A program made the translations under genes and the position numbers. From contig CM047809.1 of the NCBI GenBank assembly GCA_026214975.1, positions 131,016,561 to 131,080,560 of the forward strand: a stretch of DNA of 64,000 bases, written 5' to 3'. Positions 23,856 through 36,498 of this stretch are shown piece by piece. Origin of the DNA: Gentiana macrophylla. Lineage: Eukaryota; Streptophyta; Magnoliopsida; Gentianales; Gentianaceae. The notes under the pieces were generated by a model. It made no database searches, was not told where the DNA came from, and saw only the letters and a program-made list of their open reading frames with translations. The first letter of the stretch is position 1, and each line of letters starts with the position of its first letter.

Positions 23856-25235
23856 TAAGAGACAAAGCATGCCTAAGTGGAAAGTGTGACCGGATATTTT
23901 CACGCGTCGAATAAAAGCAAAAGAGCGATAAATTAAATTGTAAAAGTGCGTCAAACAATATTTACACCAGGCATACGACTCATGCGGTAAAATCTTCCAC
24001 CGGTTTGCTTGAGACGATTCACACAATTAAATTGAATATAATACTATCTCTTGTTCATATGTAACGGGTAACACAATTATAATCTAGACTCATCGTAATC
24101 TCTTGTCCAAGAGAATATTATGTGACTCGCTATTTAAAAGTGATAAATAAATCGTATTGCTCGTCATAATTGAGTAATTGTAACCATAGAATTACCTATA
24201 TTAAGACAAAATTGATGAATTTTTTAATACAATTAAATGTATTAGTAAGAATATTTTGAACATGTGAGGAAGACTTATGTAAATTTTGACCTGGAATACA
24301 CGATGGAAGAATAGGTCCAGAGAATTGTTGTTGTTGTTGTTGGTTTTTTTTTTATATTTATTTATTTTTGTTTGTTTGTTTTTTTTCAGTTGGGATTAAA
24401 TGATGTGATTTGTGGTGGAAAAAAAATAGTGGTCTCTGTTGTTTGTATTTTTTTTTTTTTTTTATTTTTTCTTTTCGAGAAACTGTCGTTTGTATTTAAA
24501 CAAAAAAAAGGATCGAATTCGAATTCTAATTCTCATTAGGAAATGCGTTGGTTTTATTAGGGTTGACACCGGGTTGAACGCGTCCGTAATCCTCTTATCC
24601 GATCACGTCTGATATGATTTTGGAATCTATTTGTCTTCCCAGCCTTGTACCGACAACAACGATCGTGATATTCGATTATTCTATCCCAGTCGCGGAGATA
24701 AGATATCCCGAAATATGTCATTATAAATTTTACTTGTTTTTCTTTCTGGTTGGAGATTTTGAGTCATGTTCGGAATTTTTTTACTTTGGCTAATAGCATC
24801 CACGATCACCTAAATCACGACAAATGACTTATATTGATAAACATTAAACATCATTTTTTATTGCTAAAATTAAACATCATTTTTAAACTCACTAATCATG
24901 ATAGATCGTCTGTTAATAATGAAGTTGTTAAATGCACACAAAAAAGAATTTACTCCAAGACGAAGAAAGAGAATTTCTTTTAAGGCAATCATATGAATTA
25001 AGAGGTGGTAAAATAGGATGAAAGAAAAGAATAAAAATTAGATTCTTGTGATCGAAGAAACGAGCCACCACTCCAAGACGAAGAAAGAGAATTTTCTTTT
25101 TTGGGGTAAGGGTCAAAAGGACACAAAATAAAAAATTAAAAGAAATAGACACTAATGAATCTTATTTGGTTCTAGGGACACAAATTATATACATGTAGAC
25201 TAAATATCATTAAATTAAAAAAAAAACCTGCTACT
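23856..25235. other. intergenic, no gene seen
   Basis: AT-rich with many homopolymers. It holds a duplicated CTCCAAGACGAAGAAAGAG word (24953 and 25071), the microinsertion at 24436-24497, and GGGTCAAAAGGACACA-type sequence at 25105-25180. The last is discussed as a possible outer edge of the 25-40 kb block. Confidence 0.5.
24436..24497 (-). mobile_element. tiny poly(T)-led retroposon with near-perfect target duplication
   Basis: CTGTTGTTTGTATTT (24436-24450) and CTGTCGTTTGTATTT (24483-24497) flank a T-rich insert ending CTTTTCGAGAAA. Confidence 0.55.
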
Positions 25236-25420
25236 TTGGTCGTGCGCTTATTTGGGAAGAAATAAAAGAAAAAGATGACGCCCTGTTGTTGTTGTTTTTT
25301 TTTTTTTTTTTTCTGGATGTTATTGGTCGTGCGCTTATTTGGGAAGAAATAAAAGAAAAAGATGACGCCGAAACTGTTGTTGTTGTTTTTTTTTTTTGTT
25401 TTTTTCTGTTCTGGATGTTA
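25236..25420 (+). repeat. two-copy direct repeat, about 87 bp
   Basis: TTGGTCGTGCGCTTATTTGG starts at 25236 and 25323. Each copy runs through a GATGACGCC word and a T tract to TTCTGGATGTTAT. Confidence 0.8.
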
Positions 25421-25430
25421 TAAAAAGGTT

Positions 25431-25461
<31 letters not shown>

Positions 25462-25469
25462 CCGGTGGC

Positions 25470-27170
25470 ATTTGACCACCCCGATGCAACGACAACCTCG
25501 ATCACGAGACACCGCGCGGCGTAAACCGCAATCAAGTGACACAAAGATTGCGAGAGATACTGCGATCGCAGAGACATCGTGATATTATGACATTTGACGA
25601 TTCAAAGACACTGCGATACAGTGACATCGCGATGAAGTGACACCGCGATGAAATGACACCGTATTGCAGAGACACAGCGATGCAATGACACCGAATTGCA
25701 GAGACACCGCGATTAAGTGACACCGAGATGAAGATACACGACGATGAAGTGACACTGCGATGCAGAGACACCGCGATGCATAAACACCGCGATGCAGAGA
25801 CACTTCGATGAAGTGACACCGCGATGCACTGACTACCGCGATGCAGAGACACTGCGATGTAGAGACACCGTGATGCATTGACCACCCCAGGTCCATTAAC
25901 TACCCCGATGCATTGACCACCGTGATGCAGTGACACCACGATATATTGACCATCCCAGATCCATTGACCACCACGATGCAGTGGCCACCCAGATGCAGAG
26001 ACACCGCGATGCACGATGACCACCCGATCGCAGAGACACCACGCGCGCGCTGACCACCCCGATATAGAGACGCTGTAGAGAGCGCGCGCGATGCATGAGA
26101 CACCTCGATCGCGAGACACCAAATCGCGATGACCATCGCGATGCATTGACCACCGCGATCATTGACCACCCTCAATCTATTGACCACCGCGATGCAAAGA
26201 CACCACGATCAAGTTGACACCGCGATCGCAGACGCCGCGTGATGAAGAGACGCCGTGATCAGAGACACTTTGACGGTGACCCCGATCAGAGACACTTCGA
26301 TGAAGTGACACCGCGATGCATCACCACCTCGATGTAGAGACACCGTGATGAAGTGACACCGTAATGCGAGAAACCGCGATGGATTGACCATCGCGAATGA
26401 AATGACACCGTATTGCAGAGACACCGCGATGAAATGACACCGAGATGAAGAGACACGGCGATGAAGTGACACCGCGATGCAGTGACCATCCCGATGCAGA
26501 GACACCTCGATGAAGTGACACCGTGATGCATTGACCACCATCAATTCATTGACCACCGTGATGCAATGGCCACCCCGATGCAGAGACACCGCGATGCAGT
26601 GACCACCCCCGATGCAGAGACACCGCAATGAAGTGATACCGCGATGCAGAGACACCGCAATGAATTGACACCGCATTGCAGAGACACCGCGATGCAGAGA
26701 CACCGCGCTGAAGTGACACGGCATTGCAGATACACCGCATTGCAGAGACATCTGAAATGACACCACGATGCAGTGACCGGCCTAGATGCAGAGACACCGT
26801 GATGCAGTGACCACCCCAGATGCAGAGACACCGCGATGCAGTGACCACCCTCGATGCAGAGACACGCGATCAAAGTGACACAAATGATCTGAGACACATT
26901 CGACGATGCAGAGACACCGCGATGAAGTGACACCGTATTGTAAAGACACCGCGATGCAGAGACGTCTCAATGAAGTGACATCGCGATATATTGACCACCC
27001 CAGATCCATTGACCACCTCAATGCAGTGGCCACCTCCGATGCAGAGACACCGTGATGCAGTGACCACCCCCGATACAGAGACACCGGATGCAGTGACCAC
27101 CCCCGATGCAGAGACACCACGATTAAGTGACACCGCGATGCACTAACACCCGCGAATCATTGACCACTAT
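25470..27170 (+). repeat. minisatellite-like array, 16-18 bp units (left)
   Basis: Roughly 100 degenerate units such as GATGCAGAGACACCGC, GATGAAGTGACACCGC and GATGCAGTGACCACCCC, about 1.7 kb in total. Frequent G-A-C words and the absence of stops in some minus-strand frames produce long fake ORFs here. The same family appears on the other strand at 39288-39676. Confidence 0.92.
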
Positions 27171-27315
27171 TAACGAGTCGAGCTCGATCTTGTCATATTT
27201 TATTAAAAATTAAATGAATTCTAAGAAAATAATCGACCTTACGAGCCGAGTCGAGCTATATCGAGTACTTAGCGAGTCGAGTTCAATCTTGCCTTTTATG
27301 GCTTCATCGAAATAA

Positions 27316-27500
27316 ACTTTATCAACATTTTATGCAGTGACATCGGCAATCAAATATGCAGTGACATCAACATTTTATGCAGTGACATCGGCAATCAAAT
27401 ATGCAGTGACTCTAACATTTTATGCAGTGACATCGGTAATCATATATGTGTGACATCAACAATTTATGCAGTGACATCGACAATCAAATATGCAGATGAC
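27316..27500 (+). repeat. 45-bp tandem repeat (left)
   Basis: TATGCAGTGACATCGG starts at 27331, 27376 and 27421, and a variant at 27465, giving spacings of 45, 45 and 44. The unit alternates TATGCAGTGACATCGGCAAT and CAAATATGCAGTGACATCAA. A lone copy of the core lies at 27983. The spacer 27171-27315 has several GAGTCGAG words that recur (inverted) near 38940-39050. Confidence 0.9.
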
Positions 27501-28735
27501 ATCAATTCTCAAATAATCGTAAATTTTGGATGTTAAAATACATGAGCATAATTATTCAAATCTTTCAAAATTCATTTTATCATTCAAATTCTCAATCTAA
27601 ACAAACACCAAATTATTGCATGAAGAATTGATTGATCCGTGTTTCATATTAAAACTATGAAACTTAGGGTTTTATAAACAAACACCAAACACGACTAATT
27701 TTGTCCAAAACAAAACAAAAAAAAAAACAAAAAAAAACGGACTAATGAAGAATCCTCCCAACAAGAGATATTCACCAATGAAGACATCAAACCTAATGAT
27801 ACCTTTCCATGTGCAAGATCCACCTTTATTTTGTAAAATTACCAAGAAAGAGACTCATGAATGATCTCTCATTATTATAACTTCAAATAAATTGAGTTGG
27901 TATGTCATTGTATTCTTCAGGGGACTTTAATGTCAAATTTGAGAGTTGAGACCAACCAGCCAAAATTATGAAGTGACGCCTTATGCAGTGACATCAATGC
28001 CACTTCGTTTTCAATAAGAAACAAACAAAAATGATATTCTTGCTACCAATGTCATTCCAATTTATGTCTAAATTTTCATTGCTTACACCCAAAAAGGACC
28101 ATTTAATCTTTTAAATAGGACAACAAAATTCCACAAAAGCTCTTTTTTTTTATATTAATGATCTTTTATTGACAATATTTGTGCAATCACAACACCACAT
28201 CTTCATAATTTGGCTTTTACATAATAAAAAGATGTGTAGCAAAGATACAACAATATGAAATATCACCCCACCCTTAAAAAAAATATCACACAGAGTCAAA
28301 TTACGGATAATTTTATTGCAATGGAATGCTCCAAAAGATATCTAATTACAACTGATCAACTGATACAAAATAAAGTTAGATTACAAGAGGTTTTACAACT
28401 ATCATACAAATAACAATATAGCAAATAGTTTAATCAATCTTCAGTAAAGTTCTGAACAAGAAGGCAGATTCCCAAAGCTTGTAGAGCAGTACAACACCAA
28501 GCCGAAATGAGCTGGATCGATGTATGTGAAATAACAAAAGAGCCAAAACAAGAACAATGTTATATATTTGCATATATACAACTTGGAGTGCGTAATTAAC
28601 TTTTCAAATGTGAATCTGAGCAAAAGAAAATTAAAAAGGTGAAAAATATACAAGAACAAGTAAATTGAATGTCTAACAAGAATTCAGAAGGAACGAAAAG
28701 TCTCTACCAATACTAATTACCTTTTTGGATTGAAC
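27501..28735. other. AT-rich interior of the block, no complete gene
   Basis: No convincing ORF. The sequence 28150-28440 has the look of a 3' UTR on the minus strand (short, AT-rich, beside the coding-like piece 28736-28880), but this is only an impression. Confidence 0.4.
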
Positions 28736-28880
28736 TTCCAGATGGTGAATGACTTCCTAAATGAGTATCTTTGTCCGGAACAATTACATCATTATATGAT
28801 TCACTTAATGGAACTTTTGAAGCTAAGAACACGGTAAGAACACAAGCAGGCAGATTGTATGGGATAATTAGTAAAGAAGG
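28736..28880 (-). pseudogene. unidentified gene fragment
   Basis: The minus strand gives an open stretch NLPACVLTVFLASKVPLSES followed by YNDVIVPDKDTHLGSHSPSG. It ends at a GTAATT donor-like site near 28730. The composition looks like real protein, but no start or domain is recognised. It lies inside the array-bounded block and may be captured host sequence. Confidence 0.3.
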
Positions 28881-28930
28881 GTGTTTTGGAAAAAAAGTTT
28901 GGAAAAAAGGTTGTTTTGGATTTTAGTGAA

Positions 28931-29060
28931 GTTTGACCCGCGATTTTCTCCCATTTCTTTCACAAATGTATACGATCTTAGGGCCTCAAATCCACTGGGG
29001 TGCCGGCTTCCCAAATAGGGTTTTAGTTTGGTTCAAAAACACCTAAAACGGGAGAAAAAA
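28931..29060 (+). repeat. fragment shared with the hAT arms
   Basis: GCGATTTTCTCC...ACGATCTTA...AGGGTTTTAGTTTGGTTC aligns with 5625-5735 and, inverted, with about 7265-7390. Copies differ by small indels. Confidence 0.65.
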
Positions 29061-29098
29061 ATTCAAATTTTGGGTAGACACCCGTTTTTCCAAAATTT

Positions 29099-29590
29099 TT
29101 GGTCAAAGACCCGTTTTTACTGAATGCCCCAGATTGTATCACAAGGCTATCTGAACAGATTCAAAAACAATTCCTCTCCAACTCCCAGCAATTCGTCACC
29201 ACCACTTTCTATCTCGCCGGCGAGCTCTTCTATAAAGGTCAACTCCTCCCTCTCCATCTCTCTTCTCCACCGTCGGTAGAAAATCAAGTATTTATCAAAA
29301 CTCTCCTGATTTTTTTTCTTCTATTTTCCGTAAAAATTCGTCCAAGATCCCAAAACTTTTTCGGTTATCACCCACCGGCCTCAAAAAGCCCATTTTTCAA
29401 CGCAGATTTCCATCCTGTAACTTTTGGCTCAAACACCACTTTCTTTTCGACCCATTCGTATGATTCTTCAACAAGTCTCGGATCCCAACCCGCTTTGCTT
29501 AGAAACTCGGATTTGCCTGTGAATAGAACCCGGCGTTTAAGAGGTGTGCGCGAGTCCGCGACCCAATGCGCGCGTGCTCGGTGGTTGTAG
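29099..29590 (+). pseudogene. unidentified coding-like fragment
   Basis: A 163-residue open frame, C/T-rich, with AGELFYKGQLLPLHL. That pattern recalls the FxxGxLLPL segment of plant membrane-associated kinase regulators (BKI1/MAKR group). The remainder shows no recognised domain, and the frame runs into hydrophobic and basic stretches that look noncoding. The identification is tentative. It may be a captured 5' exon. Confidence 0.25.
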
Positions 29591-29759
29591 ACACCGTCGG
29601 TGGATATGAACAGCTGGGCGGGGGATGACGGAGAGGTGTCTGAAAGTGTGATAATGTTTCCGATGGCCGATGGAAAAGAAGATGGTGGGTGAAGAAGAAG
29701 GGGGAGACGAAGAGGGGGGGAGCGGGCAAGTTTTATTTTTCCGGATGATTAGCGCTTTT

Positions 29760-31431
29760 GCACGAGGGTAATATAGGAAAAGTAAATGAAATGTGTCCTT
29801 ATAAACAAATAAGATTTAAGGGTGTCTAAATGCCCATTAAGTGTTCAAACTAGTCCTTATAAACAAATATCCATTTCTAAGAAACTCTATTTTTTTGTCT
29901 ACGATTTTTCAAATTCTATCATGTAAAATACTTTTCCCCTAAAAAACAACAATACTTGTTCTAAAAAATATTTTCCCCTAAAAAATCAAAAAATGTATAA
30001 AAAATTAAATATATAATATATAATAGTTGGGTCGGGATCGGGTTCCCGTCGGGTTTTGAGCATATACCCGAAACCCTTCCCGAACTAAGTCGGGTCGGGA
30101 AGTTTCTTGAATAGTACGGGTCGAGAAGAATTTTGGATCGGTTTCAGAATTGAGATTCAGGAAGAGTCGGAAATATGAGATTTTTTTTCAGCCCTAGTTT
30201 GAACAACTAAGTTGGATCTGGTTCAAAAATAAAGACTTTGTTGTCTGTTTTGGTCAAGTGCTACATTTTTTGTCTTCAATTTTGGTATTTTCTTTATGAT
30301 TGGTTTATTGTATGTAACTATGTATACATGGACGGACCCAGCACGGTGAGATAGGGCCATGGCCCCCTACTCAAATTTCGGTGCAAAATTATTATTATAT
30401 CCCTCTAATAATATTAACATTGTGTATGTATAGTATTTTAAACATTTTTAATCAAATTGTCCTTGTGGCTTAGTTGGTAATGTGCGTAATTATTTATAGT
30501 GTTATTTGTTTATAAGAACGTATTTTGGGACTTAATTAGACACTTAGAACACGTTTAAAAGATCATTAGTTATAATGACACAATAATAATAGTCGGACAA
30601 AATTACCCATCTCATTTATTACATCGTAGACGAAGCAGAAGCATTAGCCAAAACAGAGAGATATCCGGATTCCAGTGGCGGCGCAGTTGAAATCAGGAAG
30701 ACTAGTTTTTCACCGGTGATGACACTCTGGTGAGCTCCGGTGAGGATGCTTGCCTTCGCATATGGAGAGAAATATGGTGTGATGAAGAGAAATATGTTGA
30801 GATGCCATTATCAGTCGGTTCATTTTTCGCTTTATTGCTTCTTTCGTGATGGTTGTTGGGTTGCAATAATATGAATCAGTGTGTACATGTAAATAAATCA
30901 CAGGTTTTGGCTGGCCTCTGATTTTCCAAGGTTGTCTGCTTACTACAGTTTCTTAAGGGTTTTTTTTTTTTCTGCGAAGTGATGCTGAATTGTTTGGAGA
31001 TGATGATTTTTGTGAATGTATTTTGAGGGAGAAGTGGAGGAGATGAATTTTCTTTTCTTTTTTTCAGATTTTTTTCTTTTCTGTTCTATATTTTGTTATA
31101 CCAAAAAAAGGAAGAATGTCCAACTTTGGTTTCGAAAAAAAAATTCGAAACCAAAAGCACAAGATTCCGGCCATTGTGAAGAATCATTTTAAGAGAAGCC
31201 ATTGTCCAAAGATGAATTCTTGTGATAGGTGTAATCAAAAAAGCTTCTGAGTTGTTGCAGATTTGAACATCCATTTGAAGCACTGTGGAGAAACTAAATG
31301 GAAATGTTCATGTGGTACTAGATTTTGAAGATCATTGTTGTAATAACCTGCTATATAACCTGCACATTGGTCTGCCCATTTATTCTGTGATCAATATTTG
31401 TTTGGTTCAGTTCTTCAATTGGTTTTGTATA
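29760..31431. other. mixed transposon debris, no gene seen
   Basis: Contains GGTGTCTAAATGCCC and GTCCTTATAAACAAATA words (29800-29870) like those near 25105 and 39850-39960. At 30330-30400 there is a GACGGACCCAGC...GGCCATGGCCCCC stretch typical of degraded hAT-like elements. The ORFs at 30710-30901 and 31086-31283 have no support. Confidence 0.4.
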
Positions 31432-34400
31432 TCTATATCTATATATAATATATAAGGGAGGGGATTTAACCCAATTACCCGCTCCGAACCCGTTAAATAG
31501 CTGAAAGACAACGCGCTTTGATTTTTTTTTTTTTTTTTTTTTGTTATTTTACCTCACTTGATGTCTAATCTTTTTTTTTTAAACTCAATTATTGTCTAAT
31601 TTTTCTAACCCTATCTCTTCGCCTCTCACTGTCTCACACCATTGTTGCCCCCACGCCGCGCCGAGCCGCGCTGCGCTGCTCCTCCACCGTTATGCTCTCT
31701 CAAGACTCAACAAATCCCCACGATTCACGACCATGCCCTTCTGCGTCTGCTAAATTGCCTGGTTTTTGAGAAGAGAATCAGATTCATCTCCGCACGATTG
31801 CACGATCCACGCATGACTAGATGAATTCAACAGACAAGATGTTACTAATTGCCATGGTGAATCTCAGTTCTGTTTTCCTTTAGATCCAAAATCTTCCCAT
31901 TTATTCAAATATTGATGATAATTTATGATTATATTTGGATGTATATATATTTTGGATTATCCAGTGAATCCTTTCTTTCACATCAAACTTAACGATTAAA
32001 GACTGTCAATTGGATTTTTAATCGTTGCTCTGTGTAAGAAGTGAATTCGGGTTTGCTTAGATCCAGAGTTATGCATATCATTCAAGGTTTTCTATTATGT
32101 ATATTTTTTTATATCGCATCATGATGTTGATTTGCAATGGTTCTATGCAGGAAGTTTGGCTACATCCTATCCTATGTCTTTTTCTCTCATCAACAGGCTT
32201 ATAACGTCTGCAATGTGCTGCATTTTCACTATTTTCTGATTCAATGATGACATCAAAGAGTTCTCACTATGAAGTAAGATATTTCTCTATTTGTCTTTCT
32301 CTTTTCATTCTTAGAATTTGAGGTTTGAGCAAGACAACTTTTTTTTCAAAAATGATGGTTTGATTTTCAAAGCAGAACGCCAGAGATGCTACAGTCTGTC
32401 CCGCATCAAAATAACCAAGCATTTGAAGACAATTCATAAGGTATGTCGAGATTTTTTAGTCCATTAGTTTCGATTAAATTTCATTTTAGGGGTAAGTACT
32501 CAATTCCCTCAAATTCCTGGCAAAGCAACTAACACTTCTAATTCTTATCTTCACTTTTACTTAGTTTTCAAAGTGGTAAATTTATAGTGCCCTACGTATT
32601 AGTTCGGAATTCTGATATATATTTCTAAAAATTTATTAAAACGTTAAACATCTCAATGTGTTCGTCTCTCTTTGTGCCTTTTTTTTTTCTCCTTCATGTA
32701 ATTCATTCCCTTGCTTTGGAATTTTACGATATTGTGTCACATTGTTGTGAGAAAGAAAGATCACCCTTGAAAAGTTTATGCAATAAAAGAACACATCTAC
32801 TTTACATATTCCCAGCCAACAAAAATATAGAGAATGGTAAAAAAAGTACATAAGAAGTACAGAACACTAAAAATAATGTCTAATGTGGATGAAAAAAGCA
32901 TTAGTTAATATTATCAGCCTTTATAGCTTAATTGTTACCATTGATTGTATAAGCAATGCCAATGTTGGCAATAAATTGCAATTTCTAATCAGTTTCCGTT
33001 TATTTATTTGTAATGGGCATCACCCTTGAGTTTTAACCTTCATCTATTTTTTGCATTTGTTTTTTTTTACATAGTATATGCAAATTGTATGGATTTTAAA
33101 GTTCTTTACGTGATCTGATTTGTCTCCAATTTGATTGGCAATACAGAATGAATGTTTTATCCTATCAGTTTTGTCTCAAGTATCAAAGGATTCACAGGGC
33201 ATCAGAACAAATTGTCGAACTCTCATAATCTCCCCTCTACAAGTTACTCACCAGTTTAAGGTACTTAGTATTAGCTTTTCCTCCACCCTGCAATTCGGTG
33301 CACTTTTTATTTAGTTTGTGTGATTAACTTTTCCTTTATAGATTGATGATTGTTTTGGGAAATAAATAAAAAAAAAAGAATCAAGTTGCAGTGTACTGTA
33401 TATAATGTAGCAAGAAATTTACATTTTTTTAACAATCGATAATTTATTTTAAGTGATTTTTTCCCGATTACAATTGCTTGCTTTGTAACAGTACCTTTTT
33501 TTCCCAGGTGGCTGCCTCTTTTGTGTTTGGAAATTCAAAGACCATTAACAAGGTACATGAGTTTAACATCTTTTGTCATTATCGTGATAGTCTCATTGAT
33601 TCTATTCTGTTTTTGGCATTTCAATAGTTACCCCTTTAAATGCTTCATAGTTGGTGTTTTTTATTTTTATTTTATTCACATTCATTGAGCCGGCGTATTA
33701 GAATCCTGATTAAATTTACTAAACCTGGCGACATACGATATTTGATGACTTATGGCAGAATTTGATGGAGAAATGAGGGTAGGAAGCATATGATGGGAAA
33801 AAAAAACATTAGCGAAATCTTAGTCGAAGAAACTCAAAATGGATGAAGAATAAATCTTCTTCAAACTAGGTCTGTGAATATGAATGGTGTACCATTTTTT
33901 AGTGTCTGTTTTCTAGCCAAATGATAGGTGAGGATGAAGCTGGTGAAAGAAGGTTTTCAATATGGGAAGATATTTTCATAGATTTGATACAGGTTTTTTT
34001 TGGATAAAGGAAGTTTAATTTTTGAAACTGAAAGTAAAAGATTATCTTTAGGGGGTTGGACAGAATCATAGAGAAGACGGATTCAGTTCGATCGTTAAGG
34101 AAAGTCGTAATTTAAGGGGAAATTAGAAGGAGGTGTGTGGATTGAAGAAAGTGGACGGTGAGTAGTATTTGTGAATCGAGAGTTTTTTATGATGATTCGT
34201 TTGGTAGATTTTGGAAGATCCAAGTTTGATTTGCAGTCCCGAATAAGGTTCCGTTTTTTCTTTTTAAAACAAAACAGAAGTACCATTTTTTCCCATGGAA
34301 GCTAACATGTTTCCTTTTGAATTTTTAATTTTTCCTTCACGCTATGCCATAGTATCAAGTTTCATATTTTTTTTTCCCGAGTAGGATTCTGAAGATTTCA

Positions 34401-35584
34401 ATTTGAATCATGGATTTTGACGGTATATCGAAGCTGAATCGTCTGGTGAAATTTTTGAGGTGAGATCCATGTGTATGCAATATAGTTTATTTTGTTTTCT
34501 TTGAGTTTTTTTTCTGAAATTTTCAATGAACATAATATAGAGTTATAATTCAAAAACATGGTTGCTACTTGCTATTGCATAATGAAATTGGAATATAACG
34601 GGTCTAATTATTTAAGTATTGGCAAAAAGTGTTACAATCCCTTATTTTTTGTCATTCATAATGGCAAGCAATATTTGAGTTGTGAATATTAGATTTCAGT
34701 TCTTCGGATAACATTGTGTTTGAGCAATGACATCAGATTTTCTACTTTTTGTTTTTGAAGCATAAAATTCTGCTTGAGTTAACTATTGGAAATAATGTAT
34801 GTAGTTTTCGGTATTAATTATTGTATTTTGAACACGTCAAACCTTCTTTCCTTCTTGGAATTGGTCAAACATTCTGTTGTTTTATGTGTGCATGTGTGAA
34901 ATATGTTGGTCCAACTTTTCTTTCTGTACTTAAGTGTGTTTTTGTATCTTTTTCCAGCTTTGAGCTTATCTTCTCTTAGAATTACGGCAGTAAACTTTTC
35001 CGATTGTTGTGTTGGCTTCAACCCGTGCCAATTTTCCTCTATGTTTGCTTGAACTCCCTTCGTTTTATCCTACAGGTTTACAGTGTGAGCTCTCTACTCT
35101 TTTCTCATGACTAAATTGACATCTCTGATTTTTACGGAGTCAACAACAATGAATGGATGAGCCATTATATTTGATACGTGAGAGGTGCCTTTGTAGTCCT
35201 GACCGCTACTCCGTATCCTGAGCAGAATCCCAAGTTGTACGTTTTTCAGACATGTTCACAGTTTGGTCATGGGATTCACTCAACGGTGAGGAAATATTGT
35301 AAGGATAAGGTATGGATGAGCTTTCAATAAACAAAATTTATGGATGACATCAAGCACCTAAGGTTTATGTTCATCGGGTTGAGTTTTGTGTTGTTCATTT
35401 GTCAGAAAACTTGGTTTGCTTAAAAGTACAGTTGATCCGGTAGCACTGCAGCAGTCAAAGTACATTTGTTCCGACAGCTCAGCTTAAGTAAAGAAGGGGG
35501 GTTGTGCTTAAACCTTATTACATGCAAATCTATTAATTTATTTGTACATGTTATCCCGTGCATTATGCACGGGTTCGTGGCTAG
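31432..35584 (+). mobile_element. non-autonomous Helitron
   Basis: The 3' end is textbook: hairpin CCCGTGCA-TTA-TGCACGGG at 35555-35573, seven bases, then CTAG at 35581-35584 followed by the target T. The proposed 5' end is TCTATATCTATATATAATAT at 31432 (preceded by A), leading into AAGGGAGGGGATTTAACCC. Helitrons insert between A and T without duplication, which fits. No Rep-helicase is present. The interior has several exon-like pieces followed by GTATG/GTACT/GTACA donors, consistent with gene capture. The 5' end is less certain than the 3' end. Confidence 0.68.
32239..33553 (+). pseudogene. exon-like fragments captured in the Helitron
   Basis: Short open pieces end at good donors. One reads TPEMLQSVPHQNNQAFEDNS and ends ATAAG|GTATG near 32440. 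A second reads FILSVLSQVSKDSQGI through SPLQVTHQFK and ends TTTAAG|GTACTT near 33260. A third, VAASFVFGNSKTINK, is bounded by CCCAG (33508) and AACAAG|GTACAT near 33552. Together they look like consecutive exons of one host gene, which I do not recognise. The first is closed by a stop at its end. Confidence 0.4.
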
Positions 35585-35873
35585 TATATATATATATATA
35601 ATTATAGACAATAAAATTATGATGAAACTATTGACTTAATCAAAAGGATTGATTATGCTACGGTTGATGACTACTCCAACGCAATCAATGTTATATATAA
35701 TATGATGTGTCAGTGGGATCATGCATGGTATTAATGGACTTATAATCTTTAAACAGATCTCATATCTCACGTCATGTTGTGACAGTTGTACTGCGTGTCA
35801 GAGTACGTGACAGTGGCCTTAATTAACATTATTCTAGTTAAAATAAATTGATTGTGAAACTTGTGATTTATTA

Positions 35874-36140
<267 letters not shown>

Positions 36141-36498
36141 TTAATATGCATTAGCATATGGAATATATGTTTATCGGTTCAAATTTTAGTTGTCCCCAAC
36201 ACCAGAGGAGCTAGCCGCACGAATTTCAGGGGTAATTTGATGTTGCTGAAAATTGACCTCTACAAGAAAAAAAAACGGTTGAAATTGCGAAATTCATCCT
36301 TTAATTTGACCTAATTTATGAATTCTATCCTTTTTTGCCTAAGTTAAGAGACTATTAATGCGATTTTCGTGCCAAAATCGAATTTTCGTCCCAATAACAA
36401 ATTCTGGCCAATGTGTTACCATATTAGTCCCCAAACAAAAAACAAAAAAAATAAAAACATGATAAGATCACCAAACTAAATAATGAGAGAGTGACATG

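Noticed and set aside
25231..27133. Many overlapping minus-strand ORFs (up to 204 residues) rich in SRC, HRG and ASR words
   Set aside because: They are read-through of the short tandem units in every frame; the peptides simply repeat the unit, and no start, domain or codon bias supports a gene.
25470..27500. Resemblance to a CRISPR array
   Set aside because: Units are contiguous and degenerate with no unique spacers of constant length, and the setting is a plant nuclear genome.
30465..30485. TGGCTTAGTTGG, a match to a tRNA or SINE A box
   Set aside because: No B box (GGTTCGAxxCC) at the right distance, no cloverleaf, no poly(A) tail or target duplication.
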